55,721 nucleotides of DNA from Prevotella sp. (GCA_017960525.1 JAGCZA010000110.1:1-55721); one strand, 5' to 3'. Positions 32,470 to 42,218 are shown, counted from the stretch's first letter. Translations and numbers: made by a program. The notes: generated by a model not told the origin, from the sequence alone.

Positions 32470-32534
32470 AGCAGAGCAGGAAGAACGGCTATGTATCCCT
32501 TCAAAGGTAATCATATTTATCATCTTTCATCTTA

Positions 32535-33881
32535 TCAATGGCACAACCGGCAGCCCTCGCATTTGTTCAGTTCGCCACGGAAACGTTTCTCCACCAGATA
32601 GTGCAAACGGTCGCGCAAGGGTTCCAACTGCATCTTGTCGATAACTTCGTTGATGAAGGCGTTCTGTAGCAACAGCCGCGCCTCGTTGAGCGAGATGCCG
32701 CGCTGCTGCATGTAGAAAAGAGCCTGGTCGTTGAGTTGGCCGACGGTGGAACCGTGGGCGCACTTCACGTCGTCGGCATAAATCTCCAGCATAGGCTGCG
32801 TGTACATACGGGCTTCGCGACTGGCCGTCAAGTTCTGGTTGGTCATCTGCGAAGCCGTCTTCTGTGCGCCGTGCTCCACCAGCACACGCCCCGCGAAGGC
32901 TCCTGTGGCCTTACCGTCGAGCACATACTTGTAGAGTTCGTTGCTGGTGCAGTGAGGGGCGTGGTGGGTGATAAGCGTATTGTTGTCCACATGCTGCTGT
33001 TTGTCGGCAATCACACAACCATAGCATGTGCACTCGGCCCCCTCGCCAGAGAGCGTGAGGTCGAGTTTATTGCGCGTCGTGCCGTTGTGCAGGGTGATGA
33101 CGTTGTGGCAGACGCGGCTGTCGCGCTGCTGGTCGATATAGACATTGCTCACGCGCACATTCCGCTGGTGGGTCTCTTCCATACAATAGAGGTCGAGCGA
33201 AGCATTGGCACCCACGCAGGCCTCGATGACCTGGGTGGCCAGAAAATTGCGGTCGTCAGCGGCGTGGTCGCAGAAGAGCAACTTGATTTCCGCCCCCTCT
33301 TCCACCACGATGAGCACGCGGCGGTTCACCATAAGCGAGCGGTCGTTGTCGGCAAACGGGCTTTTCAGGATATTGATGACCTGAACGGCCTTGTCGACCT
33401 TCACGCCACGAGGAACATAGACGAGCAGCCCGTCCTGGGCAAGCATCGTGTTGAGGGCCGTGATGCTGTCGCCGGCCGTATCGGCCAGTTTGGCGTAGTG
33501 CCGCGCCACGAAGTCGGGATGATTACACAGCGAATCGACAACGACCCCGTCGGGCAGATGCCCTTTTGACTGGGCTTGCCCGTAAAACGCATCGTTGACC
33601 ACAAAGAAAAGTTGCGTGGAAAGGTTGGGCACGTCGCAGCGGAACGCCTGGTAAGGGTCCACGGGAATGTCTAACCGCCCCAGGTTCACGCCGTAGTCAG
33701 GCGCAAAGAGTTGCTGTATGTCGGTGTACTTGTAGCGCTCCACCTTCTTCGACGGGAAGCCCAGCCGGCAGAAATCGTCAAACGCCTTGTCGCGCACGGC
33801 GTTCATCGTCTCCACCGAATGGCCGAAAATTGTTTTCCGCGCCTCCGTGTACAGGTCAATATATTGCTGTTCGCTATTCAC
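32535..33881 (-). CDS. sufD: SufD, Fe-S cluster assembly scaffold subunit
   Basis: 448-aa SufB/SufD-family protein of the SUF iron-sulfur assembly complex. Markers: SKKVERYKYTDIQQLFAPDY near the start, a long beta-helix region, ALLVEHGAQKT-like VLVEHGAQKTASQMTNQNL, and the C-terminal CAHGSTVGQLNDQALFYMQQ followed by RGIS, shared with all SufB/D proteins. Start codon is GTG 33881, lying inside a 7-bp repeat array (33877-33918). It follows sufC after 41 bp. SufB, usually in the same operon, is not in the window. Confidence 0.93.
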   Translation of the reverse strand: MNSEQQYIDLYTEARKTIFGHSVETMNAVRDKAFDDFCRLGFPSKKVERYKYTDIQQLFAPDYGVNLGRLDIPVDPYQAFRCDVPNLSTQLFFVVNDAFYGQAQSKGHLPDGVVVDSLCNHPDFVARHYAKLADTAGDSITALNTMLAQDGLLVYVPRGVKVDKAVQVINILKSPFADNDRSLMVNRRVLIVVEEGAEIKLLFCDHAADDRNFLATQVIEACVGANASLDLYCMEETHQRNVRVSNVYIDQQRDSRVCHNVITLHNGTTRNKLDLTLSGEGAECTCYGCVIADKQQHVDNNTLITHHAPHCTSNELYKYVLDGKATGAFAGRVLVEHGAQKTASQMTNQNLTASREARMYTQPMLEIYADDVKCAHGSTVGQLNDQALFYMQQRGISLNEARLLLQNAFINEVIDKMQLEPLRDRLHYLVEKRFRGELNKCEGCRLCH

Positions 33882-33918
33882 TTTTCACTTATCACTTTTC
33901 ACTTATTACTTTTCACTT
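33877..33918. repeat. Heptamer array TTCACTT x6 between sufC and sufD
   Basis: Six units: TTCACTT, TTCACTT, ATCACTT, TTCACTT, ATTACTT, TTCACTT. It fills the sufC-sufD gap and contains the sufD GTG start codon. Confidence 0.8.
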
Positions 33919-33922
33919 ATTC

Positions 33923-34678
33923 CTACTCTTCCCCAATTTCCTCCTTAATCCAGTCGTAGCCGTGCTCCTGTATCTCGACGGCCAGTTCTGGCCCGCCCGT
34001 CTTCACGATACGCCCTTTGTAAAGCACGTGGACGAACTGCGGACGAATCATCTCCAGCAGACGGTCGTAGTGCGTGATGACGATACAACTCGTCTCGGGT
34101 GTCATCAGTTTGTTCACGCCCTCTGCCACAATGCGCATAGCATCCACGTCGAGGCCTGAGTCCGTCTCGTCGAGAATGGCCAATCGCGGTTCCAGCATCG
34201 CCATTTGGAAAATCTCGTTACGCTTCTTCTCGCCGCCGCTAAAGCCCTCGTTCACAGAGCGATTGGCCAGTTTGGCGTCCAACTCCACTATCTTGCGTTT
34301 CTCGCGCATCAGTTTCAGGAAGTCGGCGCCCTTCATCGGCTCCAGGCCCTGCGCCTTGCGTTTCTCGTTGATGGCTGCCTTCATAAAGTTAGTCATACTG
34401 ACGCCGGGAATCTCCACAGGATACTGGAACGAGAGGAACAGCCCCTCGTGGGCTCTGTCTTCGGGCTTCATCTCCAAGAGGTTCTTGCCATTGAACCAGG
34501 CCTCGCCCTCAGTCACCTCGTAGAGCGGATTGCCCACGAGCACAGCACTCAACGTAGACTTGCCCGAACCGTTTGGCCCCATAATGGCGTGGGTCTCGCC
34601 GTCGTTGATGACCAGGTCGATGCCTTTCAATATCTCTTTTTCGCCGATACTGGCGTGCAGATTACGAACTTCCAACAT
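33923..34678 (-). CDS. sufC: SufC, ATPase of the SUF complex
   Basis: ABC-type soluble ATPase, 251 aa, that drives SufBCD scaffold function. Walker A MGPNGSGKSTLSAVL, signature GFSGGEKKRNEI, Walker B LAILDETDSGLD and switch ITHYDRLLE are all intact. ATG 34678 begins the family N-terminus (MLEVRNLHASIG); the in-frame extension upstream is spurious. Upstream lies an unrelated esterase rather than sufB. Confidence 0.95.
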   Translation of the reverse strand: MLEVRNLHASIGEKEILKGIDLVINDGETHAIMGPNGSGKSTLSAVLVGNPLYEVTEGEAWFNGKNLLEMKPEDRAHEGLFLSFQYPVEIPGVSMTNFMKAAINEKRKAQGLEPMKGADFLKLMREKRKIVELDAKLANRSVNEGFSGGEKKRNEIFQMAMLEPRLAILDETDSGLDVDAMRIVAEGVNKLMTPETSCIVITHYDRLLEMIRPQFVHVLYKGRIVKTGGPELAVEIQEHGYDWIKEEIGEE

Positions 34679-34715
34679 ACTTGTTCCGATTTGTGCGCGT
34701 GTACTAATAATGACT

Positions 34716-36506
34716 TCACCTGACTGAGACCTTGCGACCATCAATAATGTAAAGTCCTGGTTTCAGCTGGCCATTCTGCAGCTTGTTTTCTGAGATTTTC
34801 CGTCCACTGAGGTCAAAGCATCCGTCCTCCCTCAGACCGTCATTCTGTGAATCGGCAACATCCTTGATACCTACGACAAAGAACTCCTTGGGCTGAATGG
34901 TGGCCTGCCCCAGCACGAAGTCTGCATTCTTCGCTGCATCGGTATAGATGGCAAGGACATAGTCGCCTGCCTCAGGAATGTCGAACTCGAATGTCTGCAC
35001 TTTGACACCTGTGAACTTGTTGGCGGTGTCGCCACCAATATTTACGGTAGGCGTGTATGTCTGCGAGGCCACTTCCTGTCCGTCAAGGTCTTCAATGGCA
35101 ACGATGACCGGTGTAAACTCAGGTTGATTCCAGTTGCACACTTTGTATTTGAGGGCATACTGCCCTGCGTGTAGTGTCATGCTGGAACGACCGTTCTTGT
35201 CGCCAAACTTTGCCCACGCGAATTTCTCTTTGCCAGTAGTGTTCTGCACGAAAAGTCCATACTCAAAGGCGCGGGTTGAGTTTGTGAAGTGCAGCAATCT
35301 GGTGCCGGAGGTGTAGGGTAGCCCGCCTCCCACGCGCTTCCCCCTGCCGTTGGTCACATACCAGTTCTGCGGCACTACGCCCTCTGACTTGAAGTTCTGG
35401 GTCATATTGTAGGTGGTTCTCGACGTGTTGCAGTTCACTATGCACGAGTATTCGCCTTTCTTGCCGTTGGTGTCGGTCACTACAGCGCGCAGTTCATGCT
35501 TGCCTGCCTGTGGGGCTGTCAGCGTAGTTGTAAAAGGCGCTTCTGACATCGATTCAAGGAGCGTGCTGCCGTCGTAGATTTCCACCTTCTCGACCTGTCC
35601 AGAAGTGGCTTTGGCAGTAGCTTCAATAGTGACATCAGGAAAGACGACCTCGCCCTGAGGAGCCAGGCAGAGATAGGTGGTTTCGCCTGCGGGCTGGGAG
35701 ATTCTCGCCCTAGGCTGATTGAGAGTGAAACGCTTGCAGAAGTTCCAGATGAGGTGCCGGTTCAGGTCCATTGGCCAGTGTCCGCCATTGTTGTAGGAGT
35801 AGAGCCACACTTCTCCGCCATTGGGGCCTCCCGTCCATTTCTCCAGGTCGCCGTCGAACCAGCTGCCGCTAATGGGCTTATAACCGGTCGTCTTCGAGTA
35901 CTGGGTGTGGTTGTCGTGCAAGGCATAGTTCTCGATGTAGTCATGAATCCCATATTCTTCATAGCCAAACGTCTGGTCGCCGTATGCGATGACCTCCAGC
36001 AAGTTGACGGGCTTTCTGCAGTTGTTCCAGGGCTGCTCTGAGAACTGTATGCCGCTGGTGGGAGCAAAAGCCGCAATCTTGTTCTGCATATTGGCGATGC
36101 AATGGTGGATGAGCATCGACCCCATCGAGAATCCCGACCAATACACTCGGTCTTTGTCAATGTCGAACATATTGGCCATCTCGTCGATAGTCCTGCTGAC
36201 GAAGTTCTGGTCTTTGGTTCCGCCTGTATCCCACGTGTTACCATCGCTGCGCAAGTAGGTGACGACAAACTTGGCCGTGTCAATCATCAGGTACATCTTG
36301 TCGCTGTCGTACTGATACTCAGGGCTTTGGTTCATACCGTGGGTGACAATGAACAGGGGCGACTTGGCCGGCAACTGGTTAGGGGTGAAGACCACCATAT
36401 TACGCTTCTGGCCATTCACGTCAATGTCAATCGACTGCTTCTTGTAGGCTCCTGCCTGCAAGGCTGCCAAAAAGGCGAGGAAAAGGAAAAGTGCTGAACG
36501 TTTCAT
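34716..36506 (-). CDS. CE1-like/PHB depolymerase-type esterase with Ig-like domain
   Basis: Secreted esterase, 596 aa. Signal peptide MKRSALFLFLAFLAALQAGA; alpha/beta hydrolase domain (about 25-260) with nucleophile elbow GFSMGS, likely acid in AYGDQTFG and catalytic His in NNGGHWPM; then a bacterial Ig-like module (about 275-360), a beta-sandwich, and a C-terminal sorting-like tail (FDLSGRKISENKLQNGQLKP then GLYIIDGRKVSVR). Feruloyl or acetyl esterase activity on plant polysaccharides is plausible but not shown by sequence. It lies between argS and sufC. Confidence 0.82.
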   Translation of the reverse strand: MKRSALFLFLAFLAALQAGAYKKQSIDIDVNGQKRNMVVFTPNQLPAKSPLFIVTHGMNQSPEYQYDSDKMYLMIDTAKFVVTYLRSDGNTWDTGGTKDQNFVSRTIDEMANMFDIDKDRVYWSGFSMGSMLIHHCIANMQNKIAAFAPTSGIQFSEQPWNNCRKPVNLLEVIAYGDQTFGYEEYGIHDYIENYALHDNHTQYSKTTGYKPISGSWFDGDLEKWTGGPNGGEVWLYSYNNGGHWPMDLNRHLIWNFCKRFTLNQPRARISQPAGETTYLCLAPQGEVVFPDVTIEATAKATSGQVEKVEIYDGSTLLESMSEAPFTTTLTAPQAGKHELRAVVTDTNGKKGEYSCIVNCNTSRTTYNMTQNFKSEGVVPQNWYVTNGRGKRVGGGLPYTSGTRLLHFTNSTRAFEYGLFVQNTTGKEKFAWAKFGDKNGRSSMTLHAGQYALKYKVCNWNQPEFTPVIVAIEDLDGQEVASQTYTPTVNIGGDTANKFTGVKVQTFEFDIPEAGDYVLAIYTDAAKNADFVLGQATIQPKEFFVVGIKDVADSQNDGLREDGCFDLSGRKISENKLQNGQLKPGLYIIDGRKVSVR

Positions 36507-36528
36507 AAAACAACAGATGAATTATAAT

Positions 36529-38313
36529 TTACATTCTCTCTGGCACCTGGATGCCGAGCAGGGACATGCCGCTCTTGATGATTTTGGCGACGTTGCGGGC
36601 CAGGAGGAGGCGGACGGCGCGCTTCTCGGCGTCAGGCTCGTTCAGGATGCTGTAGTCGTGGTAGAACTGGTTGAACACCTTGGTCAGTTCGTAGCAGTAG
36701 TTGGCGATGCCGCTGGGCGAGTAGTCCTTGCCGGCCTGTTCTACGGCGGCGCCGTACTCGTTCATCTTCTGGATGAGTTCGATTTCCTTGTCGTTCAGTT
36801 GGACATTGGCCGTTGAACACTGCCCATTCAACCCCTCGGCCTTCCTCAGGATGCTGCGGATGCGGGCGTAGGTGTACTGGATGAAGGGGCCGGTGTTGCC
36901 GTTGAAATCGATGCTTTCCTCCGGGTTGAAGAGCATATTCTTGCGGGCATCGACCTTGAGAATGAAATATTTCAGGGCACCCATGCCCACGATGCGGGCA
37001 ATCTCGCGGCGTTCCTCCTCGGTCATATCGTCGAATTTGCCCAGTTCCATCGAGGTCTTGTAGGCATCTTCGACCATCAGTTCCATCAGGTCGTCGGCAT
37101 CGACCACCGTGCCCTCGCGGCTCTTCATCTTGCCGTTGGGCAGTTCCACCATTCCGTAGGAGAAGTGCACCAACTCCTTGCCCCACTTGAATCCGAGGCG
37201 GTCGAGCAGGATGGAGAGCACCTGGAAGTGGTAGTTCTGCTCGTTGCCCACGACGTAAATCATTTTGTCGATGGGATAGTCCTTGAAACGCATCTCGGCC
37301 GTTCCGATGTCCTGGGTCATATAGACGCTCGTGCCGTCGGAGCGCAGCAGCAGTTTCTGGTCGAGGCCCTCGCCCGTGAGGTCGGCCCAGACCGAGCCGT
37401 CATCGTGACGCTCGAAGAGGCCCTTGGCCAGTCCTTCCTCCACCTTGGCCTTGCCTTTGAGGTAGGTCTGCGATTCGTAGTAGATTTTGTCGAAAGAGAC
37501 ACCCATTTTCTTGTAGGTCTCGTCAAAGCCGGCGTACACCCAGGCGTTCATTTTCTCCCAAAGGGTACGCACTTCCGGGTCGTTCTGCTCCCATTTCACC
37601 AGCATTTCGTGAGCCTCCTTAATCAGCGGGGCCTCCTGCTTGGCCTTTTCCTCGTCCATGCCTTGAGCCACGAGTTGCCTGATTTCCTCGCGGTAGTGCT
37701 TGTCGAAGGCCACGTAGTAGTCGCCGATGAGGTGGTCGCCCTTCTTGCCCGACGATTCGGGTGTCTCGCCATTGCCGTACTTCAGCCAGGCGAGCATCGA
37801 CTTACAGATGTGTATGCCCCTGTCGTTCACGATGTTAGTCTTCACCACGCGGTTGCCGTTGGCCTCCATAATCTTTGCAAGACTCCATCCGAGTAGGTTG
37901 TTGCGCACGTGGCCCAGATGCAGGGGCTTGTTCGTGTTGGGAGAGGAGTATTCAATCATCACGAGGGGCGAATCCTCGTTCACGCGCTTGGTGCCGAACT
38001 GGCCGTCCTGGTCGATGGCCTGTAGCAGTTGCAGCCACGCCCCCTGGCCCACGGAGAGGTTCAGGAAACCCTTCACCACATTAAACTTACTGATGGCCTG
38101 GCAATGCTCCACCATATACTGGCCTATCTCCTGTGCCGTCTGCTCAGGCGACTTCTTGGCGGCCTTCACAAAGGGGAATACCACCAGCGTCAGGTTTCCT
38201 TCAAACTCGCTGCGCGTCTTCTGCAACTGCACCATCTTCTCAGAGGCCTCCATCCCGTAGAGCGTTTTCACGGCTTCGGCTGCGGCCTGGCTTATCAATG
38301 TCTCGATATTCAT
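36529..38313 (-). CDS. argS: Arginyl-tRNA synthetase
   Basis: Class I synthetase, about 594 aa. Motifs: EYSSPNTNKPLHLGHVRNN (HIGH), the KMSKS-like LPNGKMKSREGTVVD, and the C-terminal DALR anticodon-binding region ending LLGIQVPERM. ATG 38313 fits the family start and a well-spaced promoter lies just upstream. An in-frame low-complexity insert (GLNGQCSTANVQLN) is encoded by five degenerate 7-bp repeats at 36799-36833, in a loop just before the DALR domain. Confidence 0.95.
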   Translation of the reverse strand: MNIETLISQAAAEAVKTLYGMEASEKMVQLQKTRSEFEGNLTLVVFPFVKAAKKSPEQTAQEIGQYMVEHCQAISKFNVVKGFLNLSVGQGAWLQLLQAIDQDGQFGTKRVNEDSPLVMIEYSSPNTNKPLHLGHVRNNLLGWSLAKIMEANGNRVVKTNIVNDRGIHICKSMLAWLKYGNGETPESSGKKGDHLIGDYYVAFDKHYREEIRQLVAQGMDEEKAKQEAPLIKEAHEMLVKWEQNDPEVRTLWEKMNAWVYAGFDETYKKMGVSFDKIYYESQTYLKGKAKVEEGLAKGLFERHDDGSVWADLTGEGLDQKLLLRSDGTSVYMTQDIGTAEMRFKDYPIDKMIYVVGNEQNYHFQVLSILLDRLGFKWGKELVHFSYGMVELPNGKMKSREGTVVDADDLMELMVEDAYKTSMELGKFDDMTEEERREIARIVGMGALKYFILKVDARKNMLFNPEESIDFNGNTGPFIQYTYARIRSILRKAEGLNGQCSTANVQLNDKEIELIQKMNEYGAAVEQAGKDYSPSGIANYCYELTKVFNQFYHDYSILNEPDAEKRAVRLLLARNVAKIIKSGMSLLGIQVPERM

Positions 38314-38337
38314 ACGTTTGCTTTTGATATTTGCGTG

Positions 38338-38368
38338 CAAAGGTACACATTTTATGCGAAACGCCAAA
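38338..38368 (-). promoter_or_regulatory. argS promoter
   Basis: Minus strand TTTG (38365-38368), 19-bp spacer, TACCTTTG (38338-38345): a full match to the Bacteroidetes consensus. Confidence 0.7.
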
Positions 38369-38460
38369 GAAAGCGGGCGTTATTTTGTTTTAGTTCATCC
38401 AAACTTTTCTTATCTGCGCAGTTGTACAATAAATCGGCGGAATCGTAGTTATTATTAGTG

Positions 38461-41391
38461 ATGCGTCGAAGTGTCTACATAGCCGCCCTCTTTGCCGTCG
38501 CCGTGTTGGTGCTGGCGGGTTGTTCTGTGCACAAAAACACGTCGGGAAGCCGGTTCTGGCAGTCGTTCTCGGCAAAATACAACACTTATTATAATGGTAA
38601 GGTGGCCTACATCGACGGGGCACTGGAGAAAGAGGCGGGCAACAAGGACAACTTCACCGAGCAACTGCCCCTCTTCACTTCGGGCAACAAGAAGAGCCGC
38701 GAGATAGGCAAGGGCAAGTTTGAGACAACGGTGGAGAAGATGGAGAAAACCATCAAGCAGCACAGCATCAAGGCCCGTCCCGAGTGGAAAAAGAGCCGCC
38801 GCAAGACGGCAAAGGACGTGGAGTGGCTCTCGCGCCGCGAGTACAACCCATTCCTCTGGAAGGCGTGGCTGCTGCTGGGCAAGGCACAATATCAGAAAGG
38901 TGCTTTCGACGAGGCTGCCGCCACCTTCGCCTATATGGCCCGCCTCTACCAGACGCAGCCTATGCAGTACGCCTTGGCCCGCGCCTGGCTGGCCCGTTGC
39001 TATCTGGAACTGGACTGGCTCTACGATGCCGAGGACGTCATCCGCAATATGAGCCGTGACTCCATCGACTATCGGGCGCAGGGCGAGTGGGACGCCACGC
39101 TGGCCGACTACTATCTGAAGAGCGGCGAACTGGAGAAGGCCATCCCCTATCTGCGCAAGACCATCCGCCGTGAGAAGCGCAAGACTCAGAAGGCCCGCGA
39201 GTGGTTCGTGATGGGACAGGTGCAGACCGCTCTGGGCAACACCCGTCAGGCCTACAAGGCCTACCAGCGCGTGGTGCGGCAGAACCCACCCTACGAATTG
39301 GAGTTCAATGCCCGCATCGCCCAGACCGAGGTGATGGCCGGCGGCAATGCCAAGAAGATGATTAGCCGCCTGAAGCGTATGGCCCGTAGCGACAACAACA
39401 AGGACTACCTGGACCAGGTCTATTATGCCATCGGCAACATCTACCTGATGCAGAAGGACACGGTGCAGGCCATTACCGCCTACGAGAAGGGCAACGAGAA
39501 GGCCACCCGTAGCGGCATAGAGAAAGGCGTGCTCCTGCTGCGCCTGGGCGGACTCTACTGGGAGTTGGAGAAATACAACGACGCGCAGCGCTGTTACGGC
39601 GAGGCTATCGGACTGCTCGACAAGGACCGCCCCGACTACGAGGAACTGTCGAAACGCTCGAAGGTGCTCGACGAACTGGTGCCCTATACCGATGCCGTCC
39701 ACCTGCAAGACTCGCTCCAGGAACTGGCCAAGATGCCCGAGAAGGAGCGTCTGGAGGCTATCGACCGCGTCATCGAGGCCCTGAAGAAAAAGGAGAAGGA
39801 GGAGCGCGACAAGGCCCGCGAGGCCGAGGTGGAGGCCGCACAGGCCAAGCAGGGCGCTATGGGCAACCGCAACCAGCGCAACCAACCGCAACAGAACAAT
39901 ACCCCGCAGACCAACGATGGCTCGTGGTATTTCTACAACCAGATGGCCGTGAGCCAAGGCAAGCAGACTTTCCAGAAACAATGGGGTAAGCGCGAGAACG
40001 TGGACAACTGGCAGCGTACCAACCGCACCGTCGTCACACTCGCCTCGGAGACGCCGGAACTGCCCGACAGTTCCGTGGTCGGCGGTATCTCCGCCGACAC
40101 ACTAGTCGCCGCTCCTTCCGACTCCATCTCCGCCGCACAGGCCGAGGCCGACAGCCTTGCTGCCGACCCGCACAACCGCGAGTACTATCTGGCACAGATA
40201 CCCTTCACCGAGGAACAGGTGCAGGAGAGCAACCTGATTATTATGGACGGCCTCTACAATTCGGGTGTCATCTTCAAGGACAAACTGGAGAACCTGGGAC
40301 TGGCCGAAAAGCAGTTCGTCAGGCTCTACACGCAGTATCCCGACTTCGAGAATATGGACCAGGCGTGGTACCACCTCTTCCTGCTCTACTCGCGACGTGG
40401 CGACAAGGTGCAGGCCGACTCGTGTCTGGCGCGGATGGTGGCCGGCTGGCCGGAGAGCGAGTGGACCATCCTGCTCAACGACCCCTACTTCGAGGAAAAC
40501 GCCCGCTTCGGCGAGCACATCGAGGACAGCATCTACGGCGCCACCTACGATGCCTTCAAACAGAACCGCCACGAGGAGATTGCGGCCAACGCCCGCCTGT
40601 CGGAAGAACGGTTCCCGTTGGGCCTCAACCGCCCCAAGTTCCTCTTCATCAACGGCTTGAGCCTGCTCAACCAAGGCGACGCCCTCGGTTGTGTGAACGA
40701 ACTGAAGACGGTGGTGGAGAAATACCCGCAGAGCGAGGTCAGCGAACTGGCGGGTATGATAGTGAAAGGCGTACAGGAGGGCCGACAACTCTTCGGCGGC
40801 AAGTTCGACCTTGACGACATCTGGAGCCGTCGCGATATCACCCTCGCCGAAGACTCCACCAACACCGACACGCTCTCGGCAGAGCGCAACATCCCCTTCG
40901 TCTTCATCCTCGTCTATCAGCCCGACTCGCTCAACGAGAACCAACTGCTCTACGAGATGGCGCGCTTCAACTTCTCAAACTTCCTCGTGCGTAACTTCGA
41001 CCTCTCCATCGAACCGCTCGGTGCTGGTGCCAGCCGTATGCTCATCAGCGGCTTCCTCAACTTCGATGAAGCCCTGCAATACGCCCGTCAACTGCATGCC
41101 TCCGCCGATGTGCAGCCGTTGCTCACTCATTGTCGCAGCGTAGTCATCAGCGAGACCAACCTGGCCCTTATTGGCACCCGCTACAGTTACAAGGACTACG
41201 ACGACTTCTACGAGCAGACCTTCCTCCCGCTGAAGGTCAGCGACCAGGAACTGCTCCAGATTCCCGAAGGCATGGAGCCGCAGGACCCCGAAGACCTGCC
41301 CCTCGAAGACGACACCAACGGCGAGGACGAAGAAGAAGAGGCCCCCGCCCAAACTGGCGGAGACCCCTTCCTGGACGACCTCTTCTTCTAA
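38461..41391 (+). CDS. porW: PorW/SprE-like TPR lipoprotein
   Basis: 976-aa lipoprotein: signal peptide with lipobox VLAGC (Cys about 21). After it, SFSAKYNTYYNGKVAYIDGA is close to the start of PorW/SprE, the outer-membrane TPR lipoprotein of the type IX secretion system. TPR-like repeats span about 130-450 and 590-770; a charged low-complexity linker rich in Lys/Glu/Gln (about 440-490) and an acidic tail (EDLPLEDDTNGEDEEEE) are visible. Secretion-system membership is inferred from resemblance; a general TPR lipoprotein is the alternative. ATG 38461 is preferred to GTG 38458. Sorting-like tails on two large proteins in the window would suit such a system. Confidence 0.75.
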   Translation: MRRSVYIAALFAVAVLVLAGCSVHKNTSGSRFWQSFSAKYNTYYNGKVAYIDGALEKEAGNKDNFTEQLPLFTSGNKKSREIGKGKFETTVEKMEKTIKQHSIKARPEWKKSRRKTAKDVEWLSRREYNPFLWKAWLLLGKAQYQKGAFDEAAATFAYMARLYQTQPMQYALARAWLARCYLELDWLYDAEDVIRNMSRDSIDYRAQGEWDATLADYYLKSGELEKAIPYLRKTIRREKRKTQKAREWFVMGQVQTALGNTRQAYKAYQRVVRQNPPYELEFNARIAQTEVMAGGNAKKMISRLKRMARSDNNKDYLDQVYYAIGNIYLMQKDTVQAITAYEKGNEKATRSGIEKGVLLLRLGGLYWELEKYNDAQRCYGEAIGLLDKDRPDYEELSKRSKVLDELVPYTDAVHLQDSLQELAKMPEKERLEAIDRVIEALKKKEKEERDKAREAEVEAAQAKQGAMGNRNQRNQPQQNNTPQTNDGSWYFYNQMAVSQGKQTFQKQWGKRENVDNWQRTNRTVVTLASETPELPDSSVVGGISADTLVAAPSDSISAAQAEADSLAADPHNREYYLAQIPFTEEQVQESNLIIMDGLYNSGVIFKDKLENLGLAEKQFVRLYTQYPDFENMDQAWYHLFLLYSRRGDKVQADSCLARMVAGWPESEWTILLNDPYFEENARFGEHIEDSIYGATYDAFKQNRHEEIAANARLSEERFPLGLNRPKFLFINGLSLLNQGDALGCVNELKTVVEKYPQSEVSELAGMIVKGVQEGRQLFGGKFDLDDIWSRRDITLAEDSTNTDTLSAERNIPFVFILVYQPDSLNENQLLYEMARFNFSNFLVRNFDLSIEPLGAGASRMLISGFLNFDEALQYARQLHASADVQPLLTHCRSVVISETNLALIGTRYSYKDYDDFYEQTFLPLKVSDQELLQIPEGMEPQDPEDLPLEDDTNGEDEEEEAPAQTGGDPFLDDLFF

Positions 41392-41401
41392 GGGCTTGCA
41401 G

Positions 41402-41498
41402 CGCCACGATGATACTACCGACAGCTTCGTCAATAATAAAAAGCAAATATGCGCGATAAAAAGAATACTGTCAAAGCATATTGCTTTTCATCGTGGCG
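41402..41498. repeat. Nested inverted repeat between convergent genes
   Basis: Outer arms CGCCACGATGA (41402-41412) and TCATCGTGGCG (41488-41498) are perfect complements; inner arms AAAAGCAAATATG (41439-41451) and CATATTGCTTTT (41477-41488) pair with one bulge. It lies between the PorW-like gene and the oppositely oriented gene ending at 41523. It may act as a two-way terminator or be a small palindromic element. Confidence 0.6.
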
Positions 41499-41522
41499 AT
41501 GAGCGCAATGGCACGTGGGCAT

Positions 41523-42029
41523 TTAGTATTCCTCCAGCACCTGTTTCATTTGTTCCTTGCGTCTCTCTTTGGCGCTCTTCTTCCACTTCTTGGGAATAAG
41601 GTAACTGAGAAGCCCCAAGAGGTTAAGGCCGCCGTCTGGCTTGGCCCCAGATAGTTGCAGGTCGGTTTTTGAGGGTATCATCTGCTTCCCCAGTTCCTTG
41701 TATTTGTCATCATAAGGAGCCTGACCGAACACCACCACTTCCTTCACGTTCAGCAGTTTTGAGATAAGAAACACGGTGTCGCGCACTTCCGTCAGGTTGA
41801 TGAGCCGGCTTTCGTAATTGACGTGCGAGAACAGCAGACTTCGGCAAGAGTCAGGCACGGTGATAAAGCCGAGGGTGTCCGTCTGTGCCGAAAGACTGTT
41901 GCAGACGACGTTGGCGCCGTCAACAGGTTCGAGCGTTTCCACGTCGACAACGACGAGCCGCCTCTGGGCCGAGGCGGACAGTCCGCACAGGAATAGGGCC
42001 AAAAACAGATATAACCGTGACGCTTTCAT
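41523..42029 (-). CDS. Secreted carboxypeptidase-regulatory-like domain protein
   Basis: 168-aa exported protein. Signal peptide MKASRLYLFLALFLCGLSAS then AQ, with cleavage likely before Gln. A single Ig-like carboxypeptidase regulatory domain follows (VVDVETLEPVDGANVVCNSL, TDTLGFITVPDSCRSLLFSH), as at the N-terminus of TonB-dependent receptors, but no receptor follows. Basic C-terminus (PKKWKKSAKERRKEQMKQ). Function unknown; similar short proteins are common in Bacteroidales. Confidence 0.75.
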   Translation of the reverse strand: MKASRLYLFLALFLCGLSASAQRRLVVVDVETLEPVDGANVVCNSLSAQTDTLGFITVPDSCRSLLFSHVNYESRLINLTEVRDTVFLISKLLNVKEVVVFGQAPYDDKYKELGKQMIPSKTDLQLSGAKPDGGLNLLGLLSYLIPKKWKKSAKERRKEQMKQVLEEY

Positions 42030-42218
42030 TGGCTGCAAAGTTAGGCAACATAGCGTTTACCGACAAATGTTTTTGCACAATTTAGTCATTATCAAGAGAC
42101 ATTAAGTTATCCAGGGCAAGCCCTGTGCCAGCCCGTTGCTAAAGGACGGAGAAAACACATGGATACTCCGTACCCACATCTACGAAGGTTGCGGCCAAAG
42201 TTAAAACAATGTCGATGA

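Noticed and set aside
38455-39981. 508-codon minus-strand frame opposite the PorW-like gene
   Set aside because: Leucine-rich antisense translation; the plus-strand product has a lipobox and TPR pattern.
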